From positions 1 to 64,000 of the forward strand of contig JAFZOJ010000066.1 in the NCBI GenBank assembly GCA_017550685.1: a DNA stretch of 64,000 bases, read 5' to 3'. Shown in pieces: positions 7,140-14,787 of this stretch (positions are counted from its first letter, which is position 1; the number at the start of each line of letters is the position of its first letter). The position numbers were made by a program, and so were the translations under genes. Source of the stretch: Treponema sp. (GTDB lineage Bacteria > Spirochaetota > Spirochaetia > Treponematales > Treponemataceae). Below the pieces are notes generated by a model, which was given only the letters and a program-made list of their open reading frames with translations, was not told the DNA's origin and searched no databases.

Positions 7140-9248
7140 TTATCGAACTGAATAAAGCAGATCTCCGTAGCTTGGGAACGGCCAGAGCTCTTTTGGTGTA
7201 ATAACCTCAAGCTCATCTGCACAAGCTCTGAGCTCATTCATTGCAGCAAATACATGTTCGCGGTAGAACAATGCAATCTTGCTTGAATCAGCTCCACTTG
7301 ACGCAAGTTCTTTTGCATCAAGCACTGCTTTTTCCAGTGCATCGGTTTTCTTAAAGATACAACCGGTAAGACATGATACCTTTTTAAGCATTTCGCTTTC
7401 GTAAGTTGAATCACATTCACCGCAGGCTGCTTTTTTAAGCCCGATTGTTTCTGCCAGTTTTGAAGCATATTTGCTTGCTGTAGGCAGAATGTCTTTTTTA
7501 GCCATCTCAAGCATTGTTTCAGCTTCGATGTTGATAATCTTTGAATAATTCTCATTATGAATCTCAAAGCGGCTTGTAAGCTCAACCTTGCTGTAAACAC
7601 CAAACTTTTCGAACATCTTAACGTTCTTTTCGTCAAGAATATGTGGCAAAGCTTCTGGTGTAGACTTAAGGTTGTAAAGTCCACGCTTCTCTGCTTCCTT
7701 AACCCAGGAATCATCATAACCGTTTCCGTTGAAGATGATTCTCTTGTGATCCTTGATAGTCTTAAGGATGAGGGCGTGAAGGTCAGCCTTGAAATCCTTT
7801 GACTTTTCAAGAATATCTGCAAACTCGCTGAGCTCCTGTGCAACTACAGTGTTCAGGAATACGTTTGCACATGCAATTGATTCGTTAGAACCAAGCATAC
7901 GGAACTCGAACTTGTTTCCGGTAAATGCAAATGGTGATGTACGGTTGCGGTCTGTTGTATCCTTGTTGAAGTCCGGAAGAACAGTTACACCAATCTGCAT
8001 TTTTTCTTTTTCGTGTTTACCGTAAGGCTTGCCCTGTTCAATGCATTCCAGAATCTCACTGAGCTCATCACCCAGGAAGATAGAAATGATTGCAGGAGGA
8101 GCCTCGTTTGCTCCAAGACGGTGGTCGTTACCAGCAGATGCAACAGAAATACGGAGCAGATCCTGGTATTCATCAACACCCTTGATGATTGCACACAGGA
8201 ACAAAAGGAACTGTGCATTCTGATCTGGTGTAGCACCCGGATCAAGAAGGTTCTTTCCGGTATTTGTGCTTATAGACCAGTTATTATGTTTACCACTTCC
8301 GTTTACACCGGCAAATGGTTTTTCGTGCAAAAGACATACCATTCCGTGTTTTGAAGCAACCTTTCTCATCATTTCCATTGTGAGCTGGTTGTGGTCACAC
8401 GCAAGGTTTGTTGTACTGAAGATTGGTGCCAGTTCGTGCTGAGCCGGAGCAACTTCGTTATGTTCAGTTTTAGCAAGGATTCCAAGCTTCCAGAGCTCTT
8501 TGTTCAAATCCTTCATGAATTCCTGAACACGTGGTTTGATCATACCAAAGTAGTGATCTTCGAGCTCCTGTCCTTTTGGAGCTTTTGCACCGTAAAGTGT
8601 ACGGCCTGTATAAATCAAGTCTTCTCGTTTTTCGTAAACTGATTTATCTACAAGGAAGTATTCCTGTTCCGGACCAACAGTTGTTTTTACGCTTTTTACA
8701 GCTTCGTTACCGTCAAACAACTTGAGGACGCGAACAGCCTGCTTGCTGATTGCCTGCATAGAACGCAGCAACGGTGTCTTTTTATCCAGAGCTTCTCCTG
8801 TATAAGAACAGAAGGCTGTCGGGATACAAAGGGTTCCGTCTTTGATAAAGGCGTAGCTTGTTGGATCCCATGCTGTGTAACCGCGAGCTTCGAATGTTGC
8901 ACGGATACCTCCGCTTGGGAAGCTTGAAGCATCAGGTTCACCCTGTACAAGCTCTTTACCGCTGAACTCCATGATTACACGGCCACCGTCAACAGGTTCG
9001 ATAAAGCTGTCGTGCTTTTCGGCAGTAATACCTGTCAAAGGCTGGAACCAGTGTGTATAATGGGTTGCACCTTTTTCTACAGCCCAATCCTTCATGGCGT
9101 TAGCAACTACTGTAGCAACAGAGCTGTCAAGTTTTTCACCATCCTCAATTGTTTTCATCAACTGTTTATAAGTTTCTTTTGGCAGTCGTGCTTTCATAAC
9201 AGTTTCATTGAAAACATTTTCTCCAAAAATCTGACTAACTTCGTCCAT
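7140..9248 (-). CDS. glnN: Glutamine synthetase type III
   Basis: A 702-residue enzyme, the usual length for GSIII and far longer than GSI (about 450). It makes glutamine from glutamate, ammonia and ATP. GSIII marks are present: [27 protein letters not shown] and [14 protein letters not shown], all in the catalytic core that binds ATP, metal and glutamate, and the type-specific N-terminal and C-terminal extensions. The start is fixed by AAAGGAG eight bases upstream. It is expressed from its own promoter (9474-9502) through a 240 nt leader that carries two hexaloop-terminators and one further stem-loop. amtB follows on the same strand. A second, short GS is encoded at 22737-23924 in the same regulon, so the cell has two glutamine synthetases under one apparent control. 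Confidence 0.96.
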   Translation of the reverse strand: MDEVSQIFGENVFNETVMKARLPKETYKQLMKTIEDGEKLDSSVATVVANAMKDWAVEKGATHYTHWFQPLTGITAEKHDSFIEPVDGGRVIMEFSGKELVQGEPDASSFPSGGIRATFEARGYTAWDPTSYAFIKDGTLCIPTAFCSYTGEALDKKTPLLRSMQAISKQAVRVLKLFDGNEAVKSVKTTVGPEQEYFLVDKSVYEKREDLIYTGRTLYGAKAPKGQELEDHYFGMIKPRVQEFMKDLNKELWKLGILAKTEHNEVAPAQHELAPIFSTTNLACDHNQLTMEMMRKVASKHGMVCLLHEKPFAGVNGSGKHNNWSISTNTGKNLLDPGATPDQNAQFLLFLCAIIKGVDEYQDLLRISVASAGNDHRLGANEAPPAIISIFLGDELSEILECIEQGKPYGKHEKEKMQIGVTVLPDFNKDTTDRNRTSPFAFTGNKFEFRMLGSNESIACANVFLNTVVAQELSEFADILEKSKDFKADLHALILKTIKDHKRIIFNGNGYDDSWVKEAEKRGLYNLKSTPEALPHILDEKNVKMFEKFGVYSKVELTSRFEIHNENYSKIINIEAETMLEMAKKDILPTASKYASKLAETIGLKKAACGECDSTYESEMLKKVSCLTGCIFKKTDALEKAVLDAKELASSGADSSKIALFYREHVFAAMNELRACADELEVITPKELWPFPSYGDLLYSVR

Positions 9249-9278
9249 TTTTTTTTCTCCTTTTTAAGTTCAATATAT

Positions 9279-9337
9279 AAAAAAACGCTACGTTTACCGC
9301 TGCTCACCAGGAGCATTGTCTACGTAGCGTCTTTGCC
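9279..9337 (-). promoter_or_regulatory. Second hexaloop/terminator of the glnN leader
   Basis: Minus strand: stem GGC, loop AAAGAC (9329-9334), stem GCT, overlapping a terminator with 9 bp arms ACGCTACGT / ACGTAGCGT (9285-9293, 9322-9330) and a T7 run that ends about 30 bases before the glnN start. An inner hairpin TGCTC / GAGCA sits in the terminator loop. Confidence 0.75.
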
Positions 9338-9347
9338 GATTGTTAGT

Positions 9348-9410
9348 GTTTGTCGAGAGAGAGCATCCGGGTCAATCTTGAGGTACTAGACCCGGGTACT
9401 CCCGACAAAC
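9348..9410 (-). other. Extra two-tier stem-loop inside the glnN leader
   Basis: Between the two hexaloop-terminators lies a 63 nt structure: outer arms GTTTGTCG / CGACAAAC (8 bp, perfect) and inner arms CCGGGTC / GACCCGG with a 15-base loop. It is not seen in the other five leaders. It may be a REP-like insertion (its GGGTC core resembles the palindromes at 51656-51745) or a separate sensor domain. Confidence 0.5.
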
Positions 9411-9419
9411 TTTAAAAAC

Positions 9420-9461
9420 AAAAAAGGTCGCAGAAATAACATTTCTGCGACCTCATTGTCG
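9420..9461 (-). promoter_or_regulatory. First hexaloop/terminator of the glnN leader
   Basis: Minus strand: stem CGAC, loop AATGAG (9452-9457), stem GTCG. The loop and 3' strand overlap a terminator with a perfect 13 bp stem (9425-9437 with 9441-9453), only three unpaired bases at its tip and a T-run. The loop keeps A1 and G4 but has T at position 3. It starts about 12 bases after the -10 box. Confidence 0.8.
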
Positions 9462-9473
9462 TTTGTTATTTTG

Positions 9474-9502
9474 TTTATACTGTTTTATTTTTTCTTTGTC
9501 AA
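9474..9502 (-). promoter_or_regulatory. glnN promoter
   Basis: Minus strand TTGACA (9497-9502), 17 bp spacer, TATAAA (9474-9479). The predicted start falls within about five bases of the first hexaloop hairpin. Confidence 0.85.
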
Positions 9503-9514
9503 TATTTTTTTAAA

Positions 9515-10714
9515 TTATTTTTTAAAATTTTTTTTAATTCTTTCAACAGCTTCTATAGTACGCTCGTGCGAACCAAAGCCTGTAAGCCTTAAATAGCCTT
9601 CTCCCATCTTACCAAAGCCGCTTCCCGGGGTTCCGACTACATTACATTTTTCCAGAAGTTCATCAAAGAATGACCAGCTTGTAAAGCCTTCCGGGATTTT
9701 GAGCCAGACATAAGGAGAATTCTTTCCGCCGAATGCTTCAAAGCCTGCTTCCTTTACACCATCGTAAATAAGGCTTGCATTCTCTCTGTAGTAAGAAAGA
9801 TTTTCCTGAATCTGCTTCTGGCCTTCTTCTGAATAAACTGCTTCTGCTGCTTTTTGAGTGATATAAGATACACCGTTGAATTTTGTGCTTTGACGGCGGA
9901 ACCAGAGCTTATTTAATTCTACTCCTTCAAAAACCAGGGCGTGAGGGACTACTGTATATCCGCAGCGCACACCGGTAAAACCTGCAGTTTTTGAAAATGA
10001 ACGAAGCTCTATGGCACAAGTCAAAGCCCCTTCAATTTCATAAATTGATTTTGGAATATTACTGTCAGTTATAAAAGCTTCGTAGGCAGAATCATATAAA
10101 ATAAGGCTGTGATTTTTATTTGCATAGTCAACCCATTTTTTAAGATATGCTTTGTCTGCAGTAGTTCCTGTCGGATTGTTTGGAAAGCATAAATAAATTA
10201 TATCAGGTGCAGCGACACTTTGTTCGGGCAGCTCCGGTAAAAAATTATTTTTAGAACTGCAAGGCAAAATCATAATTTTATTTTTGCGTCCGTTCATGAT
10301 ATTTGTATCAATATAAACCGGGTAAACAGGATCACAGATGGCAACAGTGTTGTCTACATCAAAAATGTCTCCAATATTTCCGCAGTCAGACTTGGCTCCG
10401 TCAGAAAGAAAGATTTCATCAAGCTGGATATTAATTCCACGCTTTTTATAATCCCATTCAAGAATTTTTTGGCGGACAAAATCATAACCCTGCTCAGGAG
10501 GATAACCACGGAATGTTTTTTCATCTGCCATTTCATCTACAGCCTTGTGCATTGCTTCGATTACTGCAGGACACAACGGTCGTGTAACATCACCAATAGA
10601 AAGCTTGATTATATCTGCATCCGGATGACTTGCCGCAAACTCGCGGGTTTTCTTATTTACTGTTGAAAAAAGATAGGATTCTTCCAGATCCAAAAAATTT
10701 TTATTTATTTTCAT
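9515..10714 (-). CDS. dapL: LL-diaminopimelate aminotransferase
   Basis: A 399-residue PLP enzyme of fold type I. It converts tetrahydrodipicolinate straight to LL-diaminopimelate using glutamate as amino donor, bypassing the acylated DapD/C/E route. DapL features are the N-terminal [20 protein letters not shown], the [10 protein letters not shown] segment, FPNNPTGT and the PLP lysine K242 in [10 protein letters not shown]. It follows dapF by 36 bp on the same strand, and the two enzymes are consecutive in the pathway (LL- to meso-DAP), so this is one operon feeding lysine and peptidoglycan. Its coding end lies only 13 bp from the glnN -35 box, and no strong terminator separates the two units. 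Confidence 0.95.
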   Translation of the reverse strand: MKINKNFLDLEESYLFSTVNKKTREFAASHPDADIIKLSIGDVTRPLCPAVIEAMHKAVDEMADEKTFRGYPPEQGYDFVRQKILEWDYKKRGINIQLDEIFLSDGAKSDCGNIGDIFDVDNTVAICDPVYPVYIDTNIMNGRKNKIMILPCSSKNNFLPELPEQSVAAPDIIYLCFPNNPTGTTADKAYLKKWVDYANKNHSLILYDSAYEAFITDSNIPKSIYEIEGALTCAIELRSFSKTAGFTGVRCGYTVVPHALVFEGVELNKLWFRRQSTKFNGVSYITQKAAEAVYSEEGQKQIQENLSYYRENASLIYDGVKEAGFEAFGGKNSPYVWLKIPEGFTSWSFFDELLEKCNVVGTPGSGFGKMGEGYLRLTGFGSHERTIEAVERIKKNFKK

Positions 10715-10750
10715 TTAATTCCTCCATTGTTACTCTGAACTTTTCCTGCA

Positions 10751-11611
10751 TTATATATCTATTTGGCCGGTAAAGACTGTTTGAGCCGGTCCTGTCATAA
10801 ATACACTGTCTTCTTCTCGTCCGCTCCATTCAATCTTAAGGTCGCCACCCAAAAGATGAACTGTAACAGGGCTGCCTGCATCAACTAAGCCGTTCAAAAT
10901 TGCGGCTACAACTGTTGCGCAGGTGCCGGTTCCGCAGGCTAAGGTTTCCCCTGTTCCACGTTCCCATACGCGCATCCAAATTGTATGACGGTCTTCTACG
11001 TAAGCAAATTCTGTGTTGGTGCGCTCCGGGAAAAACTCGTTGTTTTCAAAAAGCGGCCCAATACCACATACATCAAATTCTGAAGGCTTTTTGTCTATAA
11101 AAACTACGGCATGAGGGTTTCCCATAGAAACACAGGTAATTTTATATTCCTTTCCACCGACAGTCAGCGGGTGCATGATGACATGATCTGTGAGTCCTTC
11201 GGATGTTTTTACCGGTATCTTTTCTGCCTGTAAGATCGGGGCACCCATATCAACGCTAAGCCATGCTTCCTTGTCTCCGGGCTCACCTTTCTGGACTGTA
11301 AGCTTTTTTACAGCACCCATTGATTCAACTGTAAACTCGCGGCCTTTTGCATAACCTGCGTCATAAACATATTTTCCTACACAACGGATTCCGTTACCGC
11401 ACATCTGGCTTCGGCTTCCGTCTGCATTGTACATTTCCATTTCAAAATCTGCTTTTTGTCCGCGTTTGATTAAGATTAAACCGTCGCTGCCAATGCCAAA
11501 ATGTCTGTCCGAAAGCTTTACGGCAAGCTTGGCGGCATCCGGCAAATCATTTTCTGTACAGTCAACATAGATATAATCGTTTCCGCATCCATGCATTTTT
11601 GTAAAATTCAT
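10751..11611 (-). CDS. dapF: Diaminopimelate epimerase
   Basis: A 286-residue cofactor-independent epimerase that turns LL-DAP into meso-DAP. The two catalytic cysteines are visible: C71 in MCGNGIRC and C226 in LACGTGTC, together with the N-terminal MHGCGNDYIYVD motif. I place the start at 11611, where MNFTKMHGCG begins with GGAG upstream. The frame is open to 11692, but those 27 codons are the regulatory hairpin leader read through, not protein. It heads the dapF-dapL operon and is transcribed divergently from carA, the two promoters lying back to back at 11697-11774. Both leaders have the same hexaloop-terminator, linking DAP synthesis to nitrogen status. Confidence 0.95.
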   Translation of the reverse strand: MNFTKMHGCGNDYIYVDCTENDLPDAAKLAVKLSDRHFGIGSDGLILIKRGQKADFEMEMYNADGSRSQMCGNGIRCVGKYVYDAGYAKGREFTVESMGAVKKLTVQKGEPGDKEAWLSVDMGAPILQAEKIPVKTSEGLTDHVIMHPLTVGGKEYKITCVSMGNPHAVVFIDKKPSEFDVCGIGPLFENNEFFPERTNTEFAYVEDRHTIWMRVWERGTGETLACGTGTCATVVAAILNGLVDAGSPVTVHLLGGDLKIEWSGREEDSVFMTGPAQTVFTGQIDI

Positions 11612-11626
11612 ATTATTCTCCGGCTC

Positions 11627-11687
11627 AAAAAAAAAGTCATAAACATAATTCCCCCACGGAACAATGCTTATGACTTCTTTGTCTAAG
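11627..11687 (-). promoter_or_regulatory. Hexaloop/terminator leader of dapF
   Basis: Minus strand: stem CTTA-GAC, loop AAAGAA (11675-11680), stem GTC-(A bulge)-TAAG, seven pairs with one bulge. The loop end and 3' strand overlap terminator arms AAGTCATAA / TTATGACTT (11634-11642, 11668-11676), followed by T9 (11627-11635). It ends 15 bases before the dapF start codon. Confidence 0.83.
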
Positions 11688-11696
11688 TTCATTTAT

Positions 11697-11725
11697 GTTT
11701 TAACCATAATAAACAAAAATGTCAA
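11697..11725 (-). promoter_or_regulatory. dapF promoter
   Basis: Minus strand TTGACA (11720-11725), 17 bp spacer, TAAAAC (11697-11702). The predicted transcript start is within three bases of the hexaloop hairpin. Confidence 0.8.
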
Positions 11726-11745
11726 TATAAATACTTTTATGGTTC

Positions 11746-11774
11746 TTGACATAAATTGCTCAAAGTTTTATAAC
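11746..11774 (+). promoter_or_regulatory. carA promoter
   Basis: TTGACA (11746-11751), 17 bp spacer, TATAAC (11769-11774), divergent from the dapF promoter. The predicted start (about 11781) is two bases before the hexaloop stem, leaving no room for a further upstream hairpin. Confidence 0.85.
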
Positions 11775-11782
11775 ATCCAAAA

Positions 11783-11856
11783 GAACAAAGACGTTCATTT
11801 GATTTGATGAGATAGCTATTTGCATTTCGTCAGATGAAGTGGGCGTCTTTTTTTTT
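11783..11856 (+). promoter_or_regulatory. Hexaloop/terminator leader of carA
   Basis: Stem GAAC, loop AAAGAC (11787-11792), stem GTTC. The loop itself supplies the first bases of the terminator 5' arm (AAAGACG, 11787-11793), which pairs with CGTCTTT (11844-11850); an inner stem TTCATTTGA / TCAGATGAA extends it, and T9 ends at 11856. GAGG and the carA ATG follow at once. Confidence 0.83.
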
Positions 11857-11865
11857 GAGGTAAAA

Positions 11866-13041
11866 ATGAACAGGGCTTATTTGATTCTAGCAGACGGTAC
11901 GATTTTTGAAGGAAGTGCTATTGGTGCTTCCGGTTCAACTATCGGCGAAACTGTTTTTACTACCGGCATGACCGGTTACATCGAAACCCTTACAGATCCA
12001 AGTTATTATGGTCAGATTGTAACGCAAACCTTTCCTTTGATTGGAAATTACGGAGTGATACCAGAGGATTTTGAAAGCGGAAAATCCTGGGTTAATGGTT
12101 ACATTGTCAGAGAGCTTTGTGATGAGCCTTCGAATTTCAGGTGCAGCGGGACGCTGGATGCATTTCTTAAACAACAGGGAATTATTGGAATCTGCGGAAT
12201 TGATACCCGCGCCCTTACCAAAAAGCTCCGCGAAGCCGGTGTAATGAATGGAATGATAATCAGCGGCAGGGAGATTTCCAAACTTAATTCGGAATCTCTG
12301 ATCCAGAAAATTCGTGATTATAAAATTGAACATGCGGTTGAAAAAGTGAGTACTAAAGAGACCCTTCGACAGGCTCAGGGACCACATTCGGCTCAGGGAC
12401 CACATTCGGCTCAGGGACCACATTCGGCTCAGGGACCACGGTCGGCTCAGGAGCACCACATCATCCTCTGGGATTTTGGAGCCAAGAAAAATATTCAGCG
12501 TGAACTTGAAAAGCGCGGCTGCAAAGTTACGGTCGTGCCATATGATACAACTGCAGAACAGATTATAAATCTTAAACCAGACGGAATCATGCTTAGCAAC
12601 GGCCCGGGCGACCCGGCAGAAAATACAGGCGTAATTGAAGAAATCAACAAATTGTGTGAGTACAGCAAAACCAAGAAGCCTCTTCCTATCTTTGGAATCT
12701 GTCTTGGGCATCAGATGCTTGCCCTTGCACGCGGCGCTAAAACCAGTAAATTAAAATATGGTCACCGCGGCGGAAATCATCCTGTAAAAGATTCTCACAC
12801 CGGCAGGGTTTATATCACAAGCCAGAATCACGGTTATGCAGTAGAACCTCAAAGCCTGCCTGATTTTGCACGCCTTAGTTTTGTAAACATAAATGACCAG
12901 ACCTGCGAAGGTGTTGATTATACCGATATCCCGGCTTTTAGCGTACAATTCCATCCCGAAGCCTGCAGTGGTCCACATGACACAAACTTTTTGTTTGACA
13001 GATTCTTAGACATGATGGAGGCACAAAATGCCGTTGAATAA
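11866..13041 (+). CDS. carA: Carbamoyl-phosphate synthase small subunit with a repeat insertion
   Basis: A 391-residue glutaminase subunit that supplies ammonia to CarB for arginine and pyrimidine synthesis. Residues 1-160 are the CarA N-domain; residues about 198-385 are a class I glutamine amidotransferase with nucleophile C279 in FGICLGHQM and the H363/E365 pair in FHPEA. Between the domains, residues about 165-197 are foreign: they are the translation of a dispersed repeat (RQAQGP, then HSAQGP three times). The insertion sits in the natural linker and keeps frame, so activity is probably retained. The start at 11866 follows GAGGT; nine further upstream codons would be the terminator T-run. 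It overlaps the CarB N-half gene by 14 bp. Confidence 0.95.
   Translation: MNRAYLILADGTIFEGSAIGASGSTIGETVFTTGMTGYIETLTDPSYYGQIVTQTFPLIGNYGVIPEDFESGKSWVNGYIVRELCDEPSNFRCSGTLDAFLKQQGIIGICGIDTRALTKKLREAGVMNGMIISGREISKLNSESLIQKIRDYKIEHAVEKVSTKETLRQAQGPHSAQGPHSAQGPHSAQGPRSAQEHHIILWDFGAKKNIQRELEKRGCKVTVVPYDTTAEQIINLKPDGIMLSNGPGDPAENTGVIEEINKLCEYSKTKKPLPIFGICLGHQMLALARGAKTSKLKYGHRGGNHPVKDSHTGRVYITSQNHGYAVEPQSLPDFARLSFVNINDQTCEGVDYTDIPAFSVQFHPEACSGPHDTNFLFDRFLDMMEAQNAVE
12366..12451 (+). repeat. In-frame repeat array inside carA
   Basis: One CTTCGACAGGCTCAGGGACC unit has expanded into an 18 bp array with period GGCTCAGGGACCACATTC: three perfect units (12372-12389, 12390-12407, 12408-12425), a variant (12426-12443) and a partial copy. 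Each unit adds six residues, so copy number can change without breaking the frame. Confidence 0.9.
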
Positions 13042-14578
13042 AGATATTCACAAGGTAATGATTATTGGTTCAGGCCCTATCATCATAGGACAGGCGGCAG
13101 AATTTGACTATGCCGGAAACCAGGCCTGTAAGGCACTCAAATCACTTGGACTTGAAATCTGTCTTGTCAATTCTAACCCGGCCACACTCATGACAGACCA
13201 CGACATGGCAGACGAAATATACATGGAACCGCTCACATTGCGCACGCTGGAACGAATCATCGAAAAAGAAAAACCTGACAGCCTGCTTTCAACCTTAGGT
13301 GGTCAGACAGGACTTACACTCAGCATGGAGCTTGCCAAATCAGGATTTTTGAAAAGTCACAATGTTCAGCTTTTGGGAGCAAGAACGGAAACAATTGACA
13401 AGGCCGAAGACCGCCAGCTTTTTAAGGACACGATGGAAGCAATCGGCGAACCGTGCATTCCTTCAAAGGTAGTTACAACTTACGAAGATGCCGCAGACTT
13501 TGTTCATAACGAAATAGGTTTTCCTGTAATTATCAGACCTGCGTTTACACTTGGAGGTACCGGCGGTGGTATTGCAAACAATGACCGCGAGCTTGACGAA
13601 ATTGCACACAACGGACTTCACCGTTCACCTATTCATCAGATTCTTGTAGAAAAATGTATAAGCGGCTGGAAGGAAGTTGAGTTTGAAGTTATGCGCGACT
13701 CTACAGGCAATGTTATAACTGTCTGCTCCATGGAAAACTTTGACCCTGTAGGCGTACACACCGGCGACTCAATTGTTGTGGCACCTACCCTTACCCTTGC
13801 AGATAAAGAATACCAGATGCTTCGTTCAGCAGCGCTCAATATAATTTCATCCCTTGAAATTGAAGGCGGCTGTAACTGTCAGTTTGCACTTAATCCAGAC
13901 AGCTTTGAATATGCAGTAATTGAAGTAAACCCTCGTGTATCTCGTTCTTCAGCTCTTGCAAGTAAGGCAACCGGTTATCCTATTGCAAAGGTTGCAGCAC
14001 TTATTGCAGTTGGTTTTACACTTGATGAAATTCCAAACTTTGTTACAAAAAAGACAAAGGCCTGCTTTGAACCTGTTCTGGATTATGTCGTCGTTAAAAT
14101 GCCTAAATTCCCGTTTGATAAATTTGTTTATGCAGCACGAAAGCTTGGAACCCAGATGAAGGCTACCGGGGAGGTTATGGCAATTGGACAGAGCTTTGAA
14201 GAAGCAATCTTAAAAGCCTGCCGCGGACTTGAAATAGGAGTTCACGACTTGAACCTTCAGGCCTTTGAAAAAGAAACCGACGCAAAAATAACTGAAAGAG
14301 TTAATCAGTGTACCGATCAGAGAATCTTTGCAATCTATCAGGCATTAAAACGCGGAATAATGAATGTGGAAGAAATTCACAGCATTACAAAAATTGATGA
14401 ATGGTTTTTGTGGAAGCTCCAGAAAATCATCAATATGGAAAAAGAAACCAAGGAACAGTTATATCCGCCTTCAAGCTTTAAAATGGTTGATACCTGTTCC
14501 GGAGAATTTGATGCGGAAACACCGTATTTTTATTCAACAACCGGCGGCATAAACGAGGCCGAATTACTCGTTCAATAA
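13028..14578 (+). CDS. carB: Carbamoyl-phosphate synthase large subunit, N-terminal half
   Basis: A 516-residue protein equal to the first half of the usual ~1070-residue CarB: preATP-grasp domain ([20 protein letters not shown] at the start), ATP-grasp domain with [12 protein letters not shown] and [12 protein letters not shown], and the oligomerisation domain, ending at the normal mid-point motif [20 protein letters not shown]. This half makes carboxyphosphate from bicarbonate and carbamate with CarA-derived ammonia. The second half (carbamate phosphorylation and allosteric domain) is a separate gene at 25547-27118, so the enzyme is a CarA + two-part CarB complex. Split CarB is known from some archaea and Aquifex. 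The ORF begins 14 bp inside carA (translational coupling). No frameshift is needed: the gene ends cleanly at the domain border. Confidence 0.93.
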   Translation: MPLNKDIHKVMIIGSGPIIIGQAAEFDYAGNQACKALKSLGLEICLVNSNPATLMTDHDMADEIYMEPLTLRTLERIIEKEKPDSLLSTLGGQTGLTLSMELAKSGFLKSHNVQLLGARTETIDKAEDRQLFKDTMEAIGEPCIPSKVVTTYEDAADFVHNEIGFPVIIRPAFTLGGTGGGIANNDRELDEIAHNGLHRSPIHQILVEKCISGWKEVEFEVMRDSTGNVITVCSMENFDPVGVHTGDSIVVAPTLTLADKEYQMLRSAALNIISSLEIEGGCNCQFALNPDSFEYAVIEVNPRVSRSSALASKATGYPIAKVAALIAVGFTLDEIPNFVTKKTKACFEPVLDYVVVKMPKFPFDKFVYAARKLGTQMKATGEVMAIGQSFEEAILKACRGLEIGVHDLNLQAFEKETDAKITERVNQCTDQRIFAIYQALKRGIMNVEEIHSITKIDEWFLWKLQKIINMEKETKEQLYPPSSFKMVDTCSGEFDAETPYFYSTTGGINEAELLVQ

Positions 14579-14595
14579 TTTTTGATTGCTTTTTA

Positions 14596-14624
14596 TTGAC
14601 ATAAAAAAGTAATTTTTATAATAT
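14596..14624 (+). promoter_or_regulatory. gltB promoter
   Basis: TTGACA (14596-14601), 17 bp spacer, TAATAT (14619-14624), 17 bp behind the carB stop codon. The predicted start at about 14631 is next to the first hexaloop stem (14633). Confidence 0.87.
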
Positions 14625-14632
14625 AAATTAAT

Positions 14633-14694
14633 TACGGCAAAGAGGTCGTAGATATAATTTCGCATTGTGGCGGAAGTATGTCTACGACCTTTTT
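14633..14694 (+). promoter_or_regulatory. First hexaloop/terminator of the gltB leader
   Basis: Stem TACGGC, loop AAAGAG (14639-14644), stem GTCGTA, overlapping a terminator with arms AGGTCGTAGA / TCTACGACCT (14643-14652, 14681-14690) and T5. Inside the terminator loop is another hairpin with arms TTTCGC / GCGGAA and a six-base loop ATTGTG (14664-14669), which also has A1 and G4; this is the only leader where I see such a nested second hexaloop. Confidence 0.83.
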
Positions 14695-14714
14695 GTTTTA
14701 TTAAAACTCTAAGT

Positions 14715-14771
14715 CGGCAAAGAAGCCGCAGTCACTGTTATTTTGTATGACAGCACTGCGACTTTTTTTTT
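14715..14771 (+). promoter_or_regulatory. Second hexaloop/terminator of the gltB leader
   Basis: Stem CGGC, loop AAAGAA (14719-14724), stem GCCG, overlapping a terminator built from AAG..GCAGT (14723-14732) pairing with ACTGC..CTT (14755-14764) and ending in T9 (14763-14771). The gltB Shine-Dalgarno TGGAGG follows six bases later. Confidence 0.8.
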
Positions 14772-14787
14772 GTCTGGAGGCTAAGGA

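Noticed and set aside
7053-9461. Glutamine riboswitch (glnA RNA or downstream-peptide motif) in the nitrogen leaders.
   Set aside because: The conserved cores of those motifs are absent; the repeated feature is the A1/G4 hexaloop, which fits ANTAR binding better.
13028-14578. The short CarB could be a frameshifted or truncated pseudogene.
   Set aside because: It ends at the natural domain border, keeps all motifs, and the complementary half exists intact at 25547-27118.
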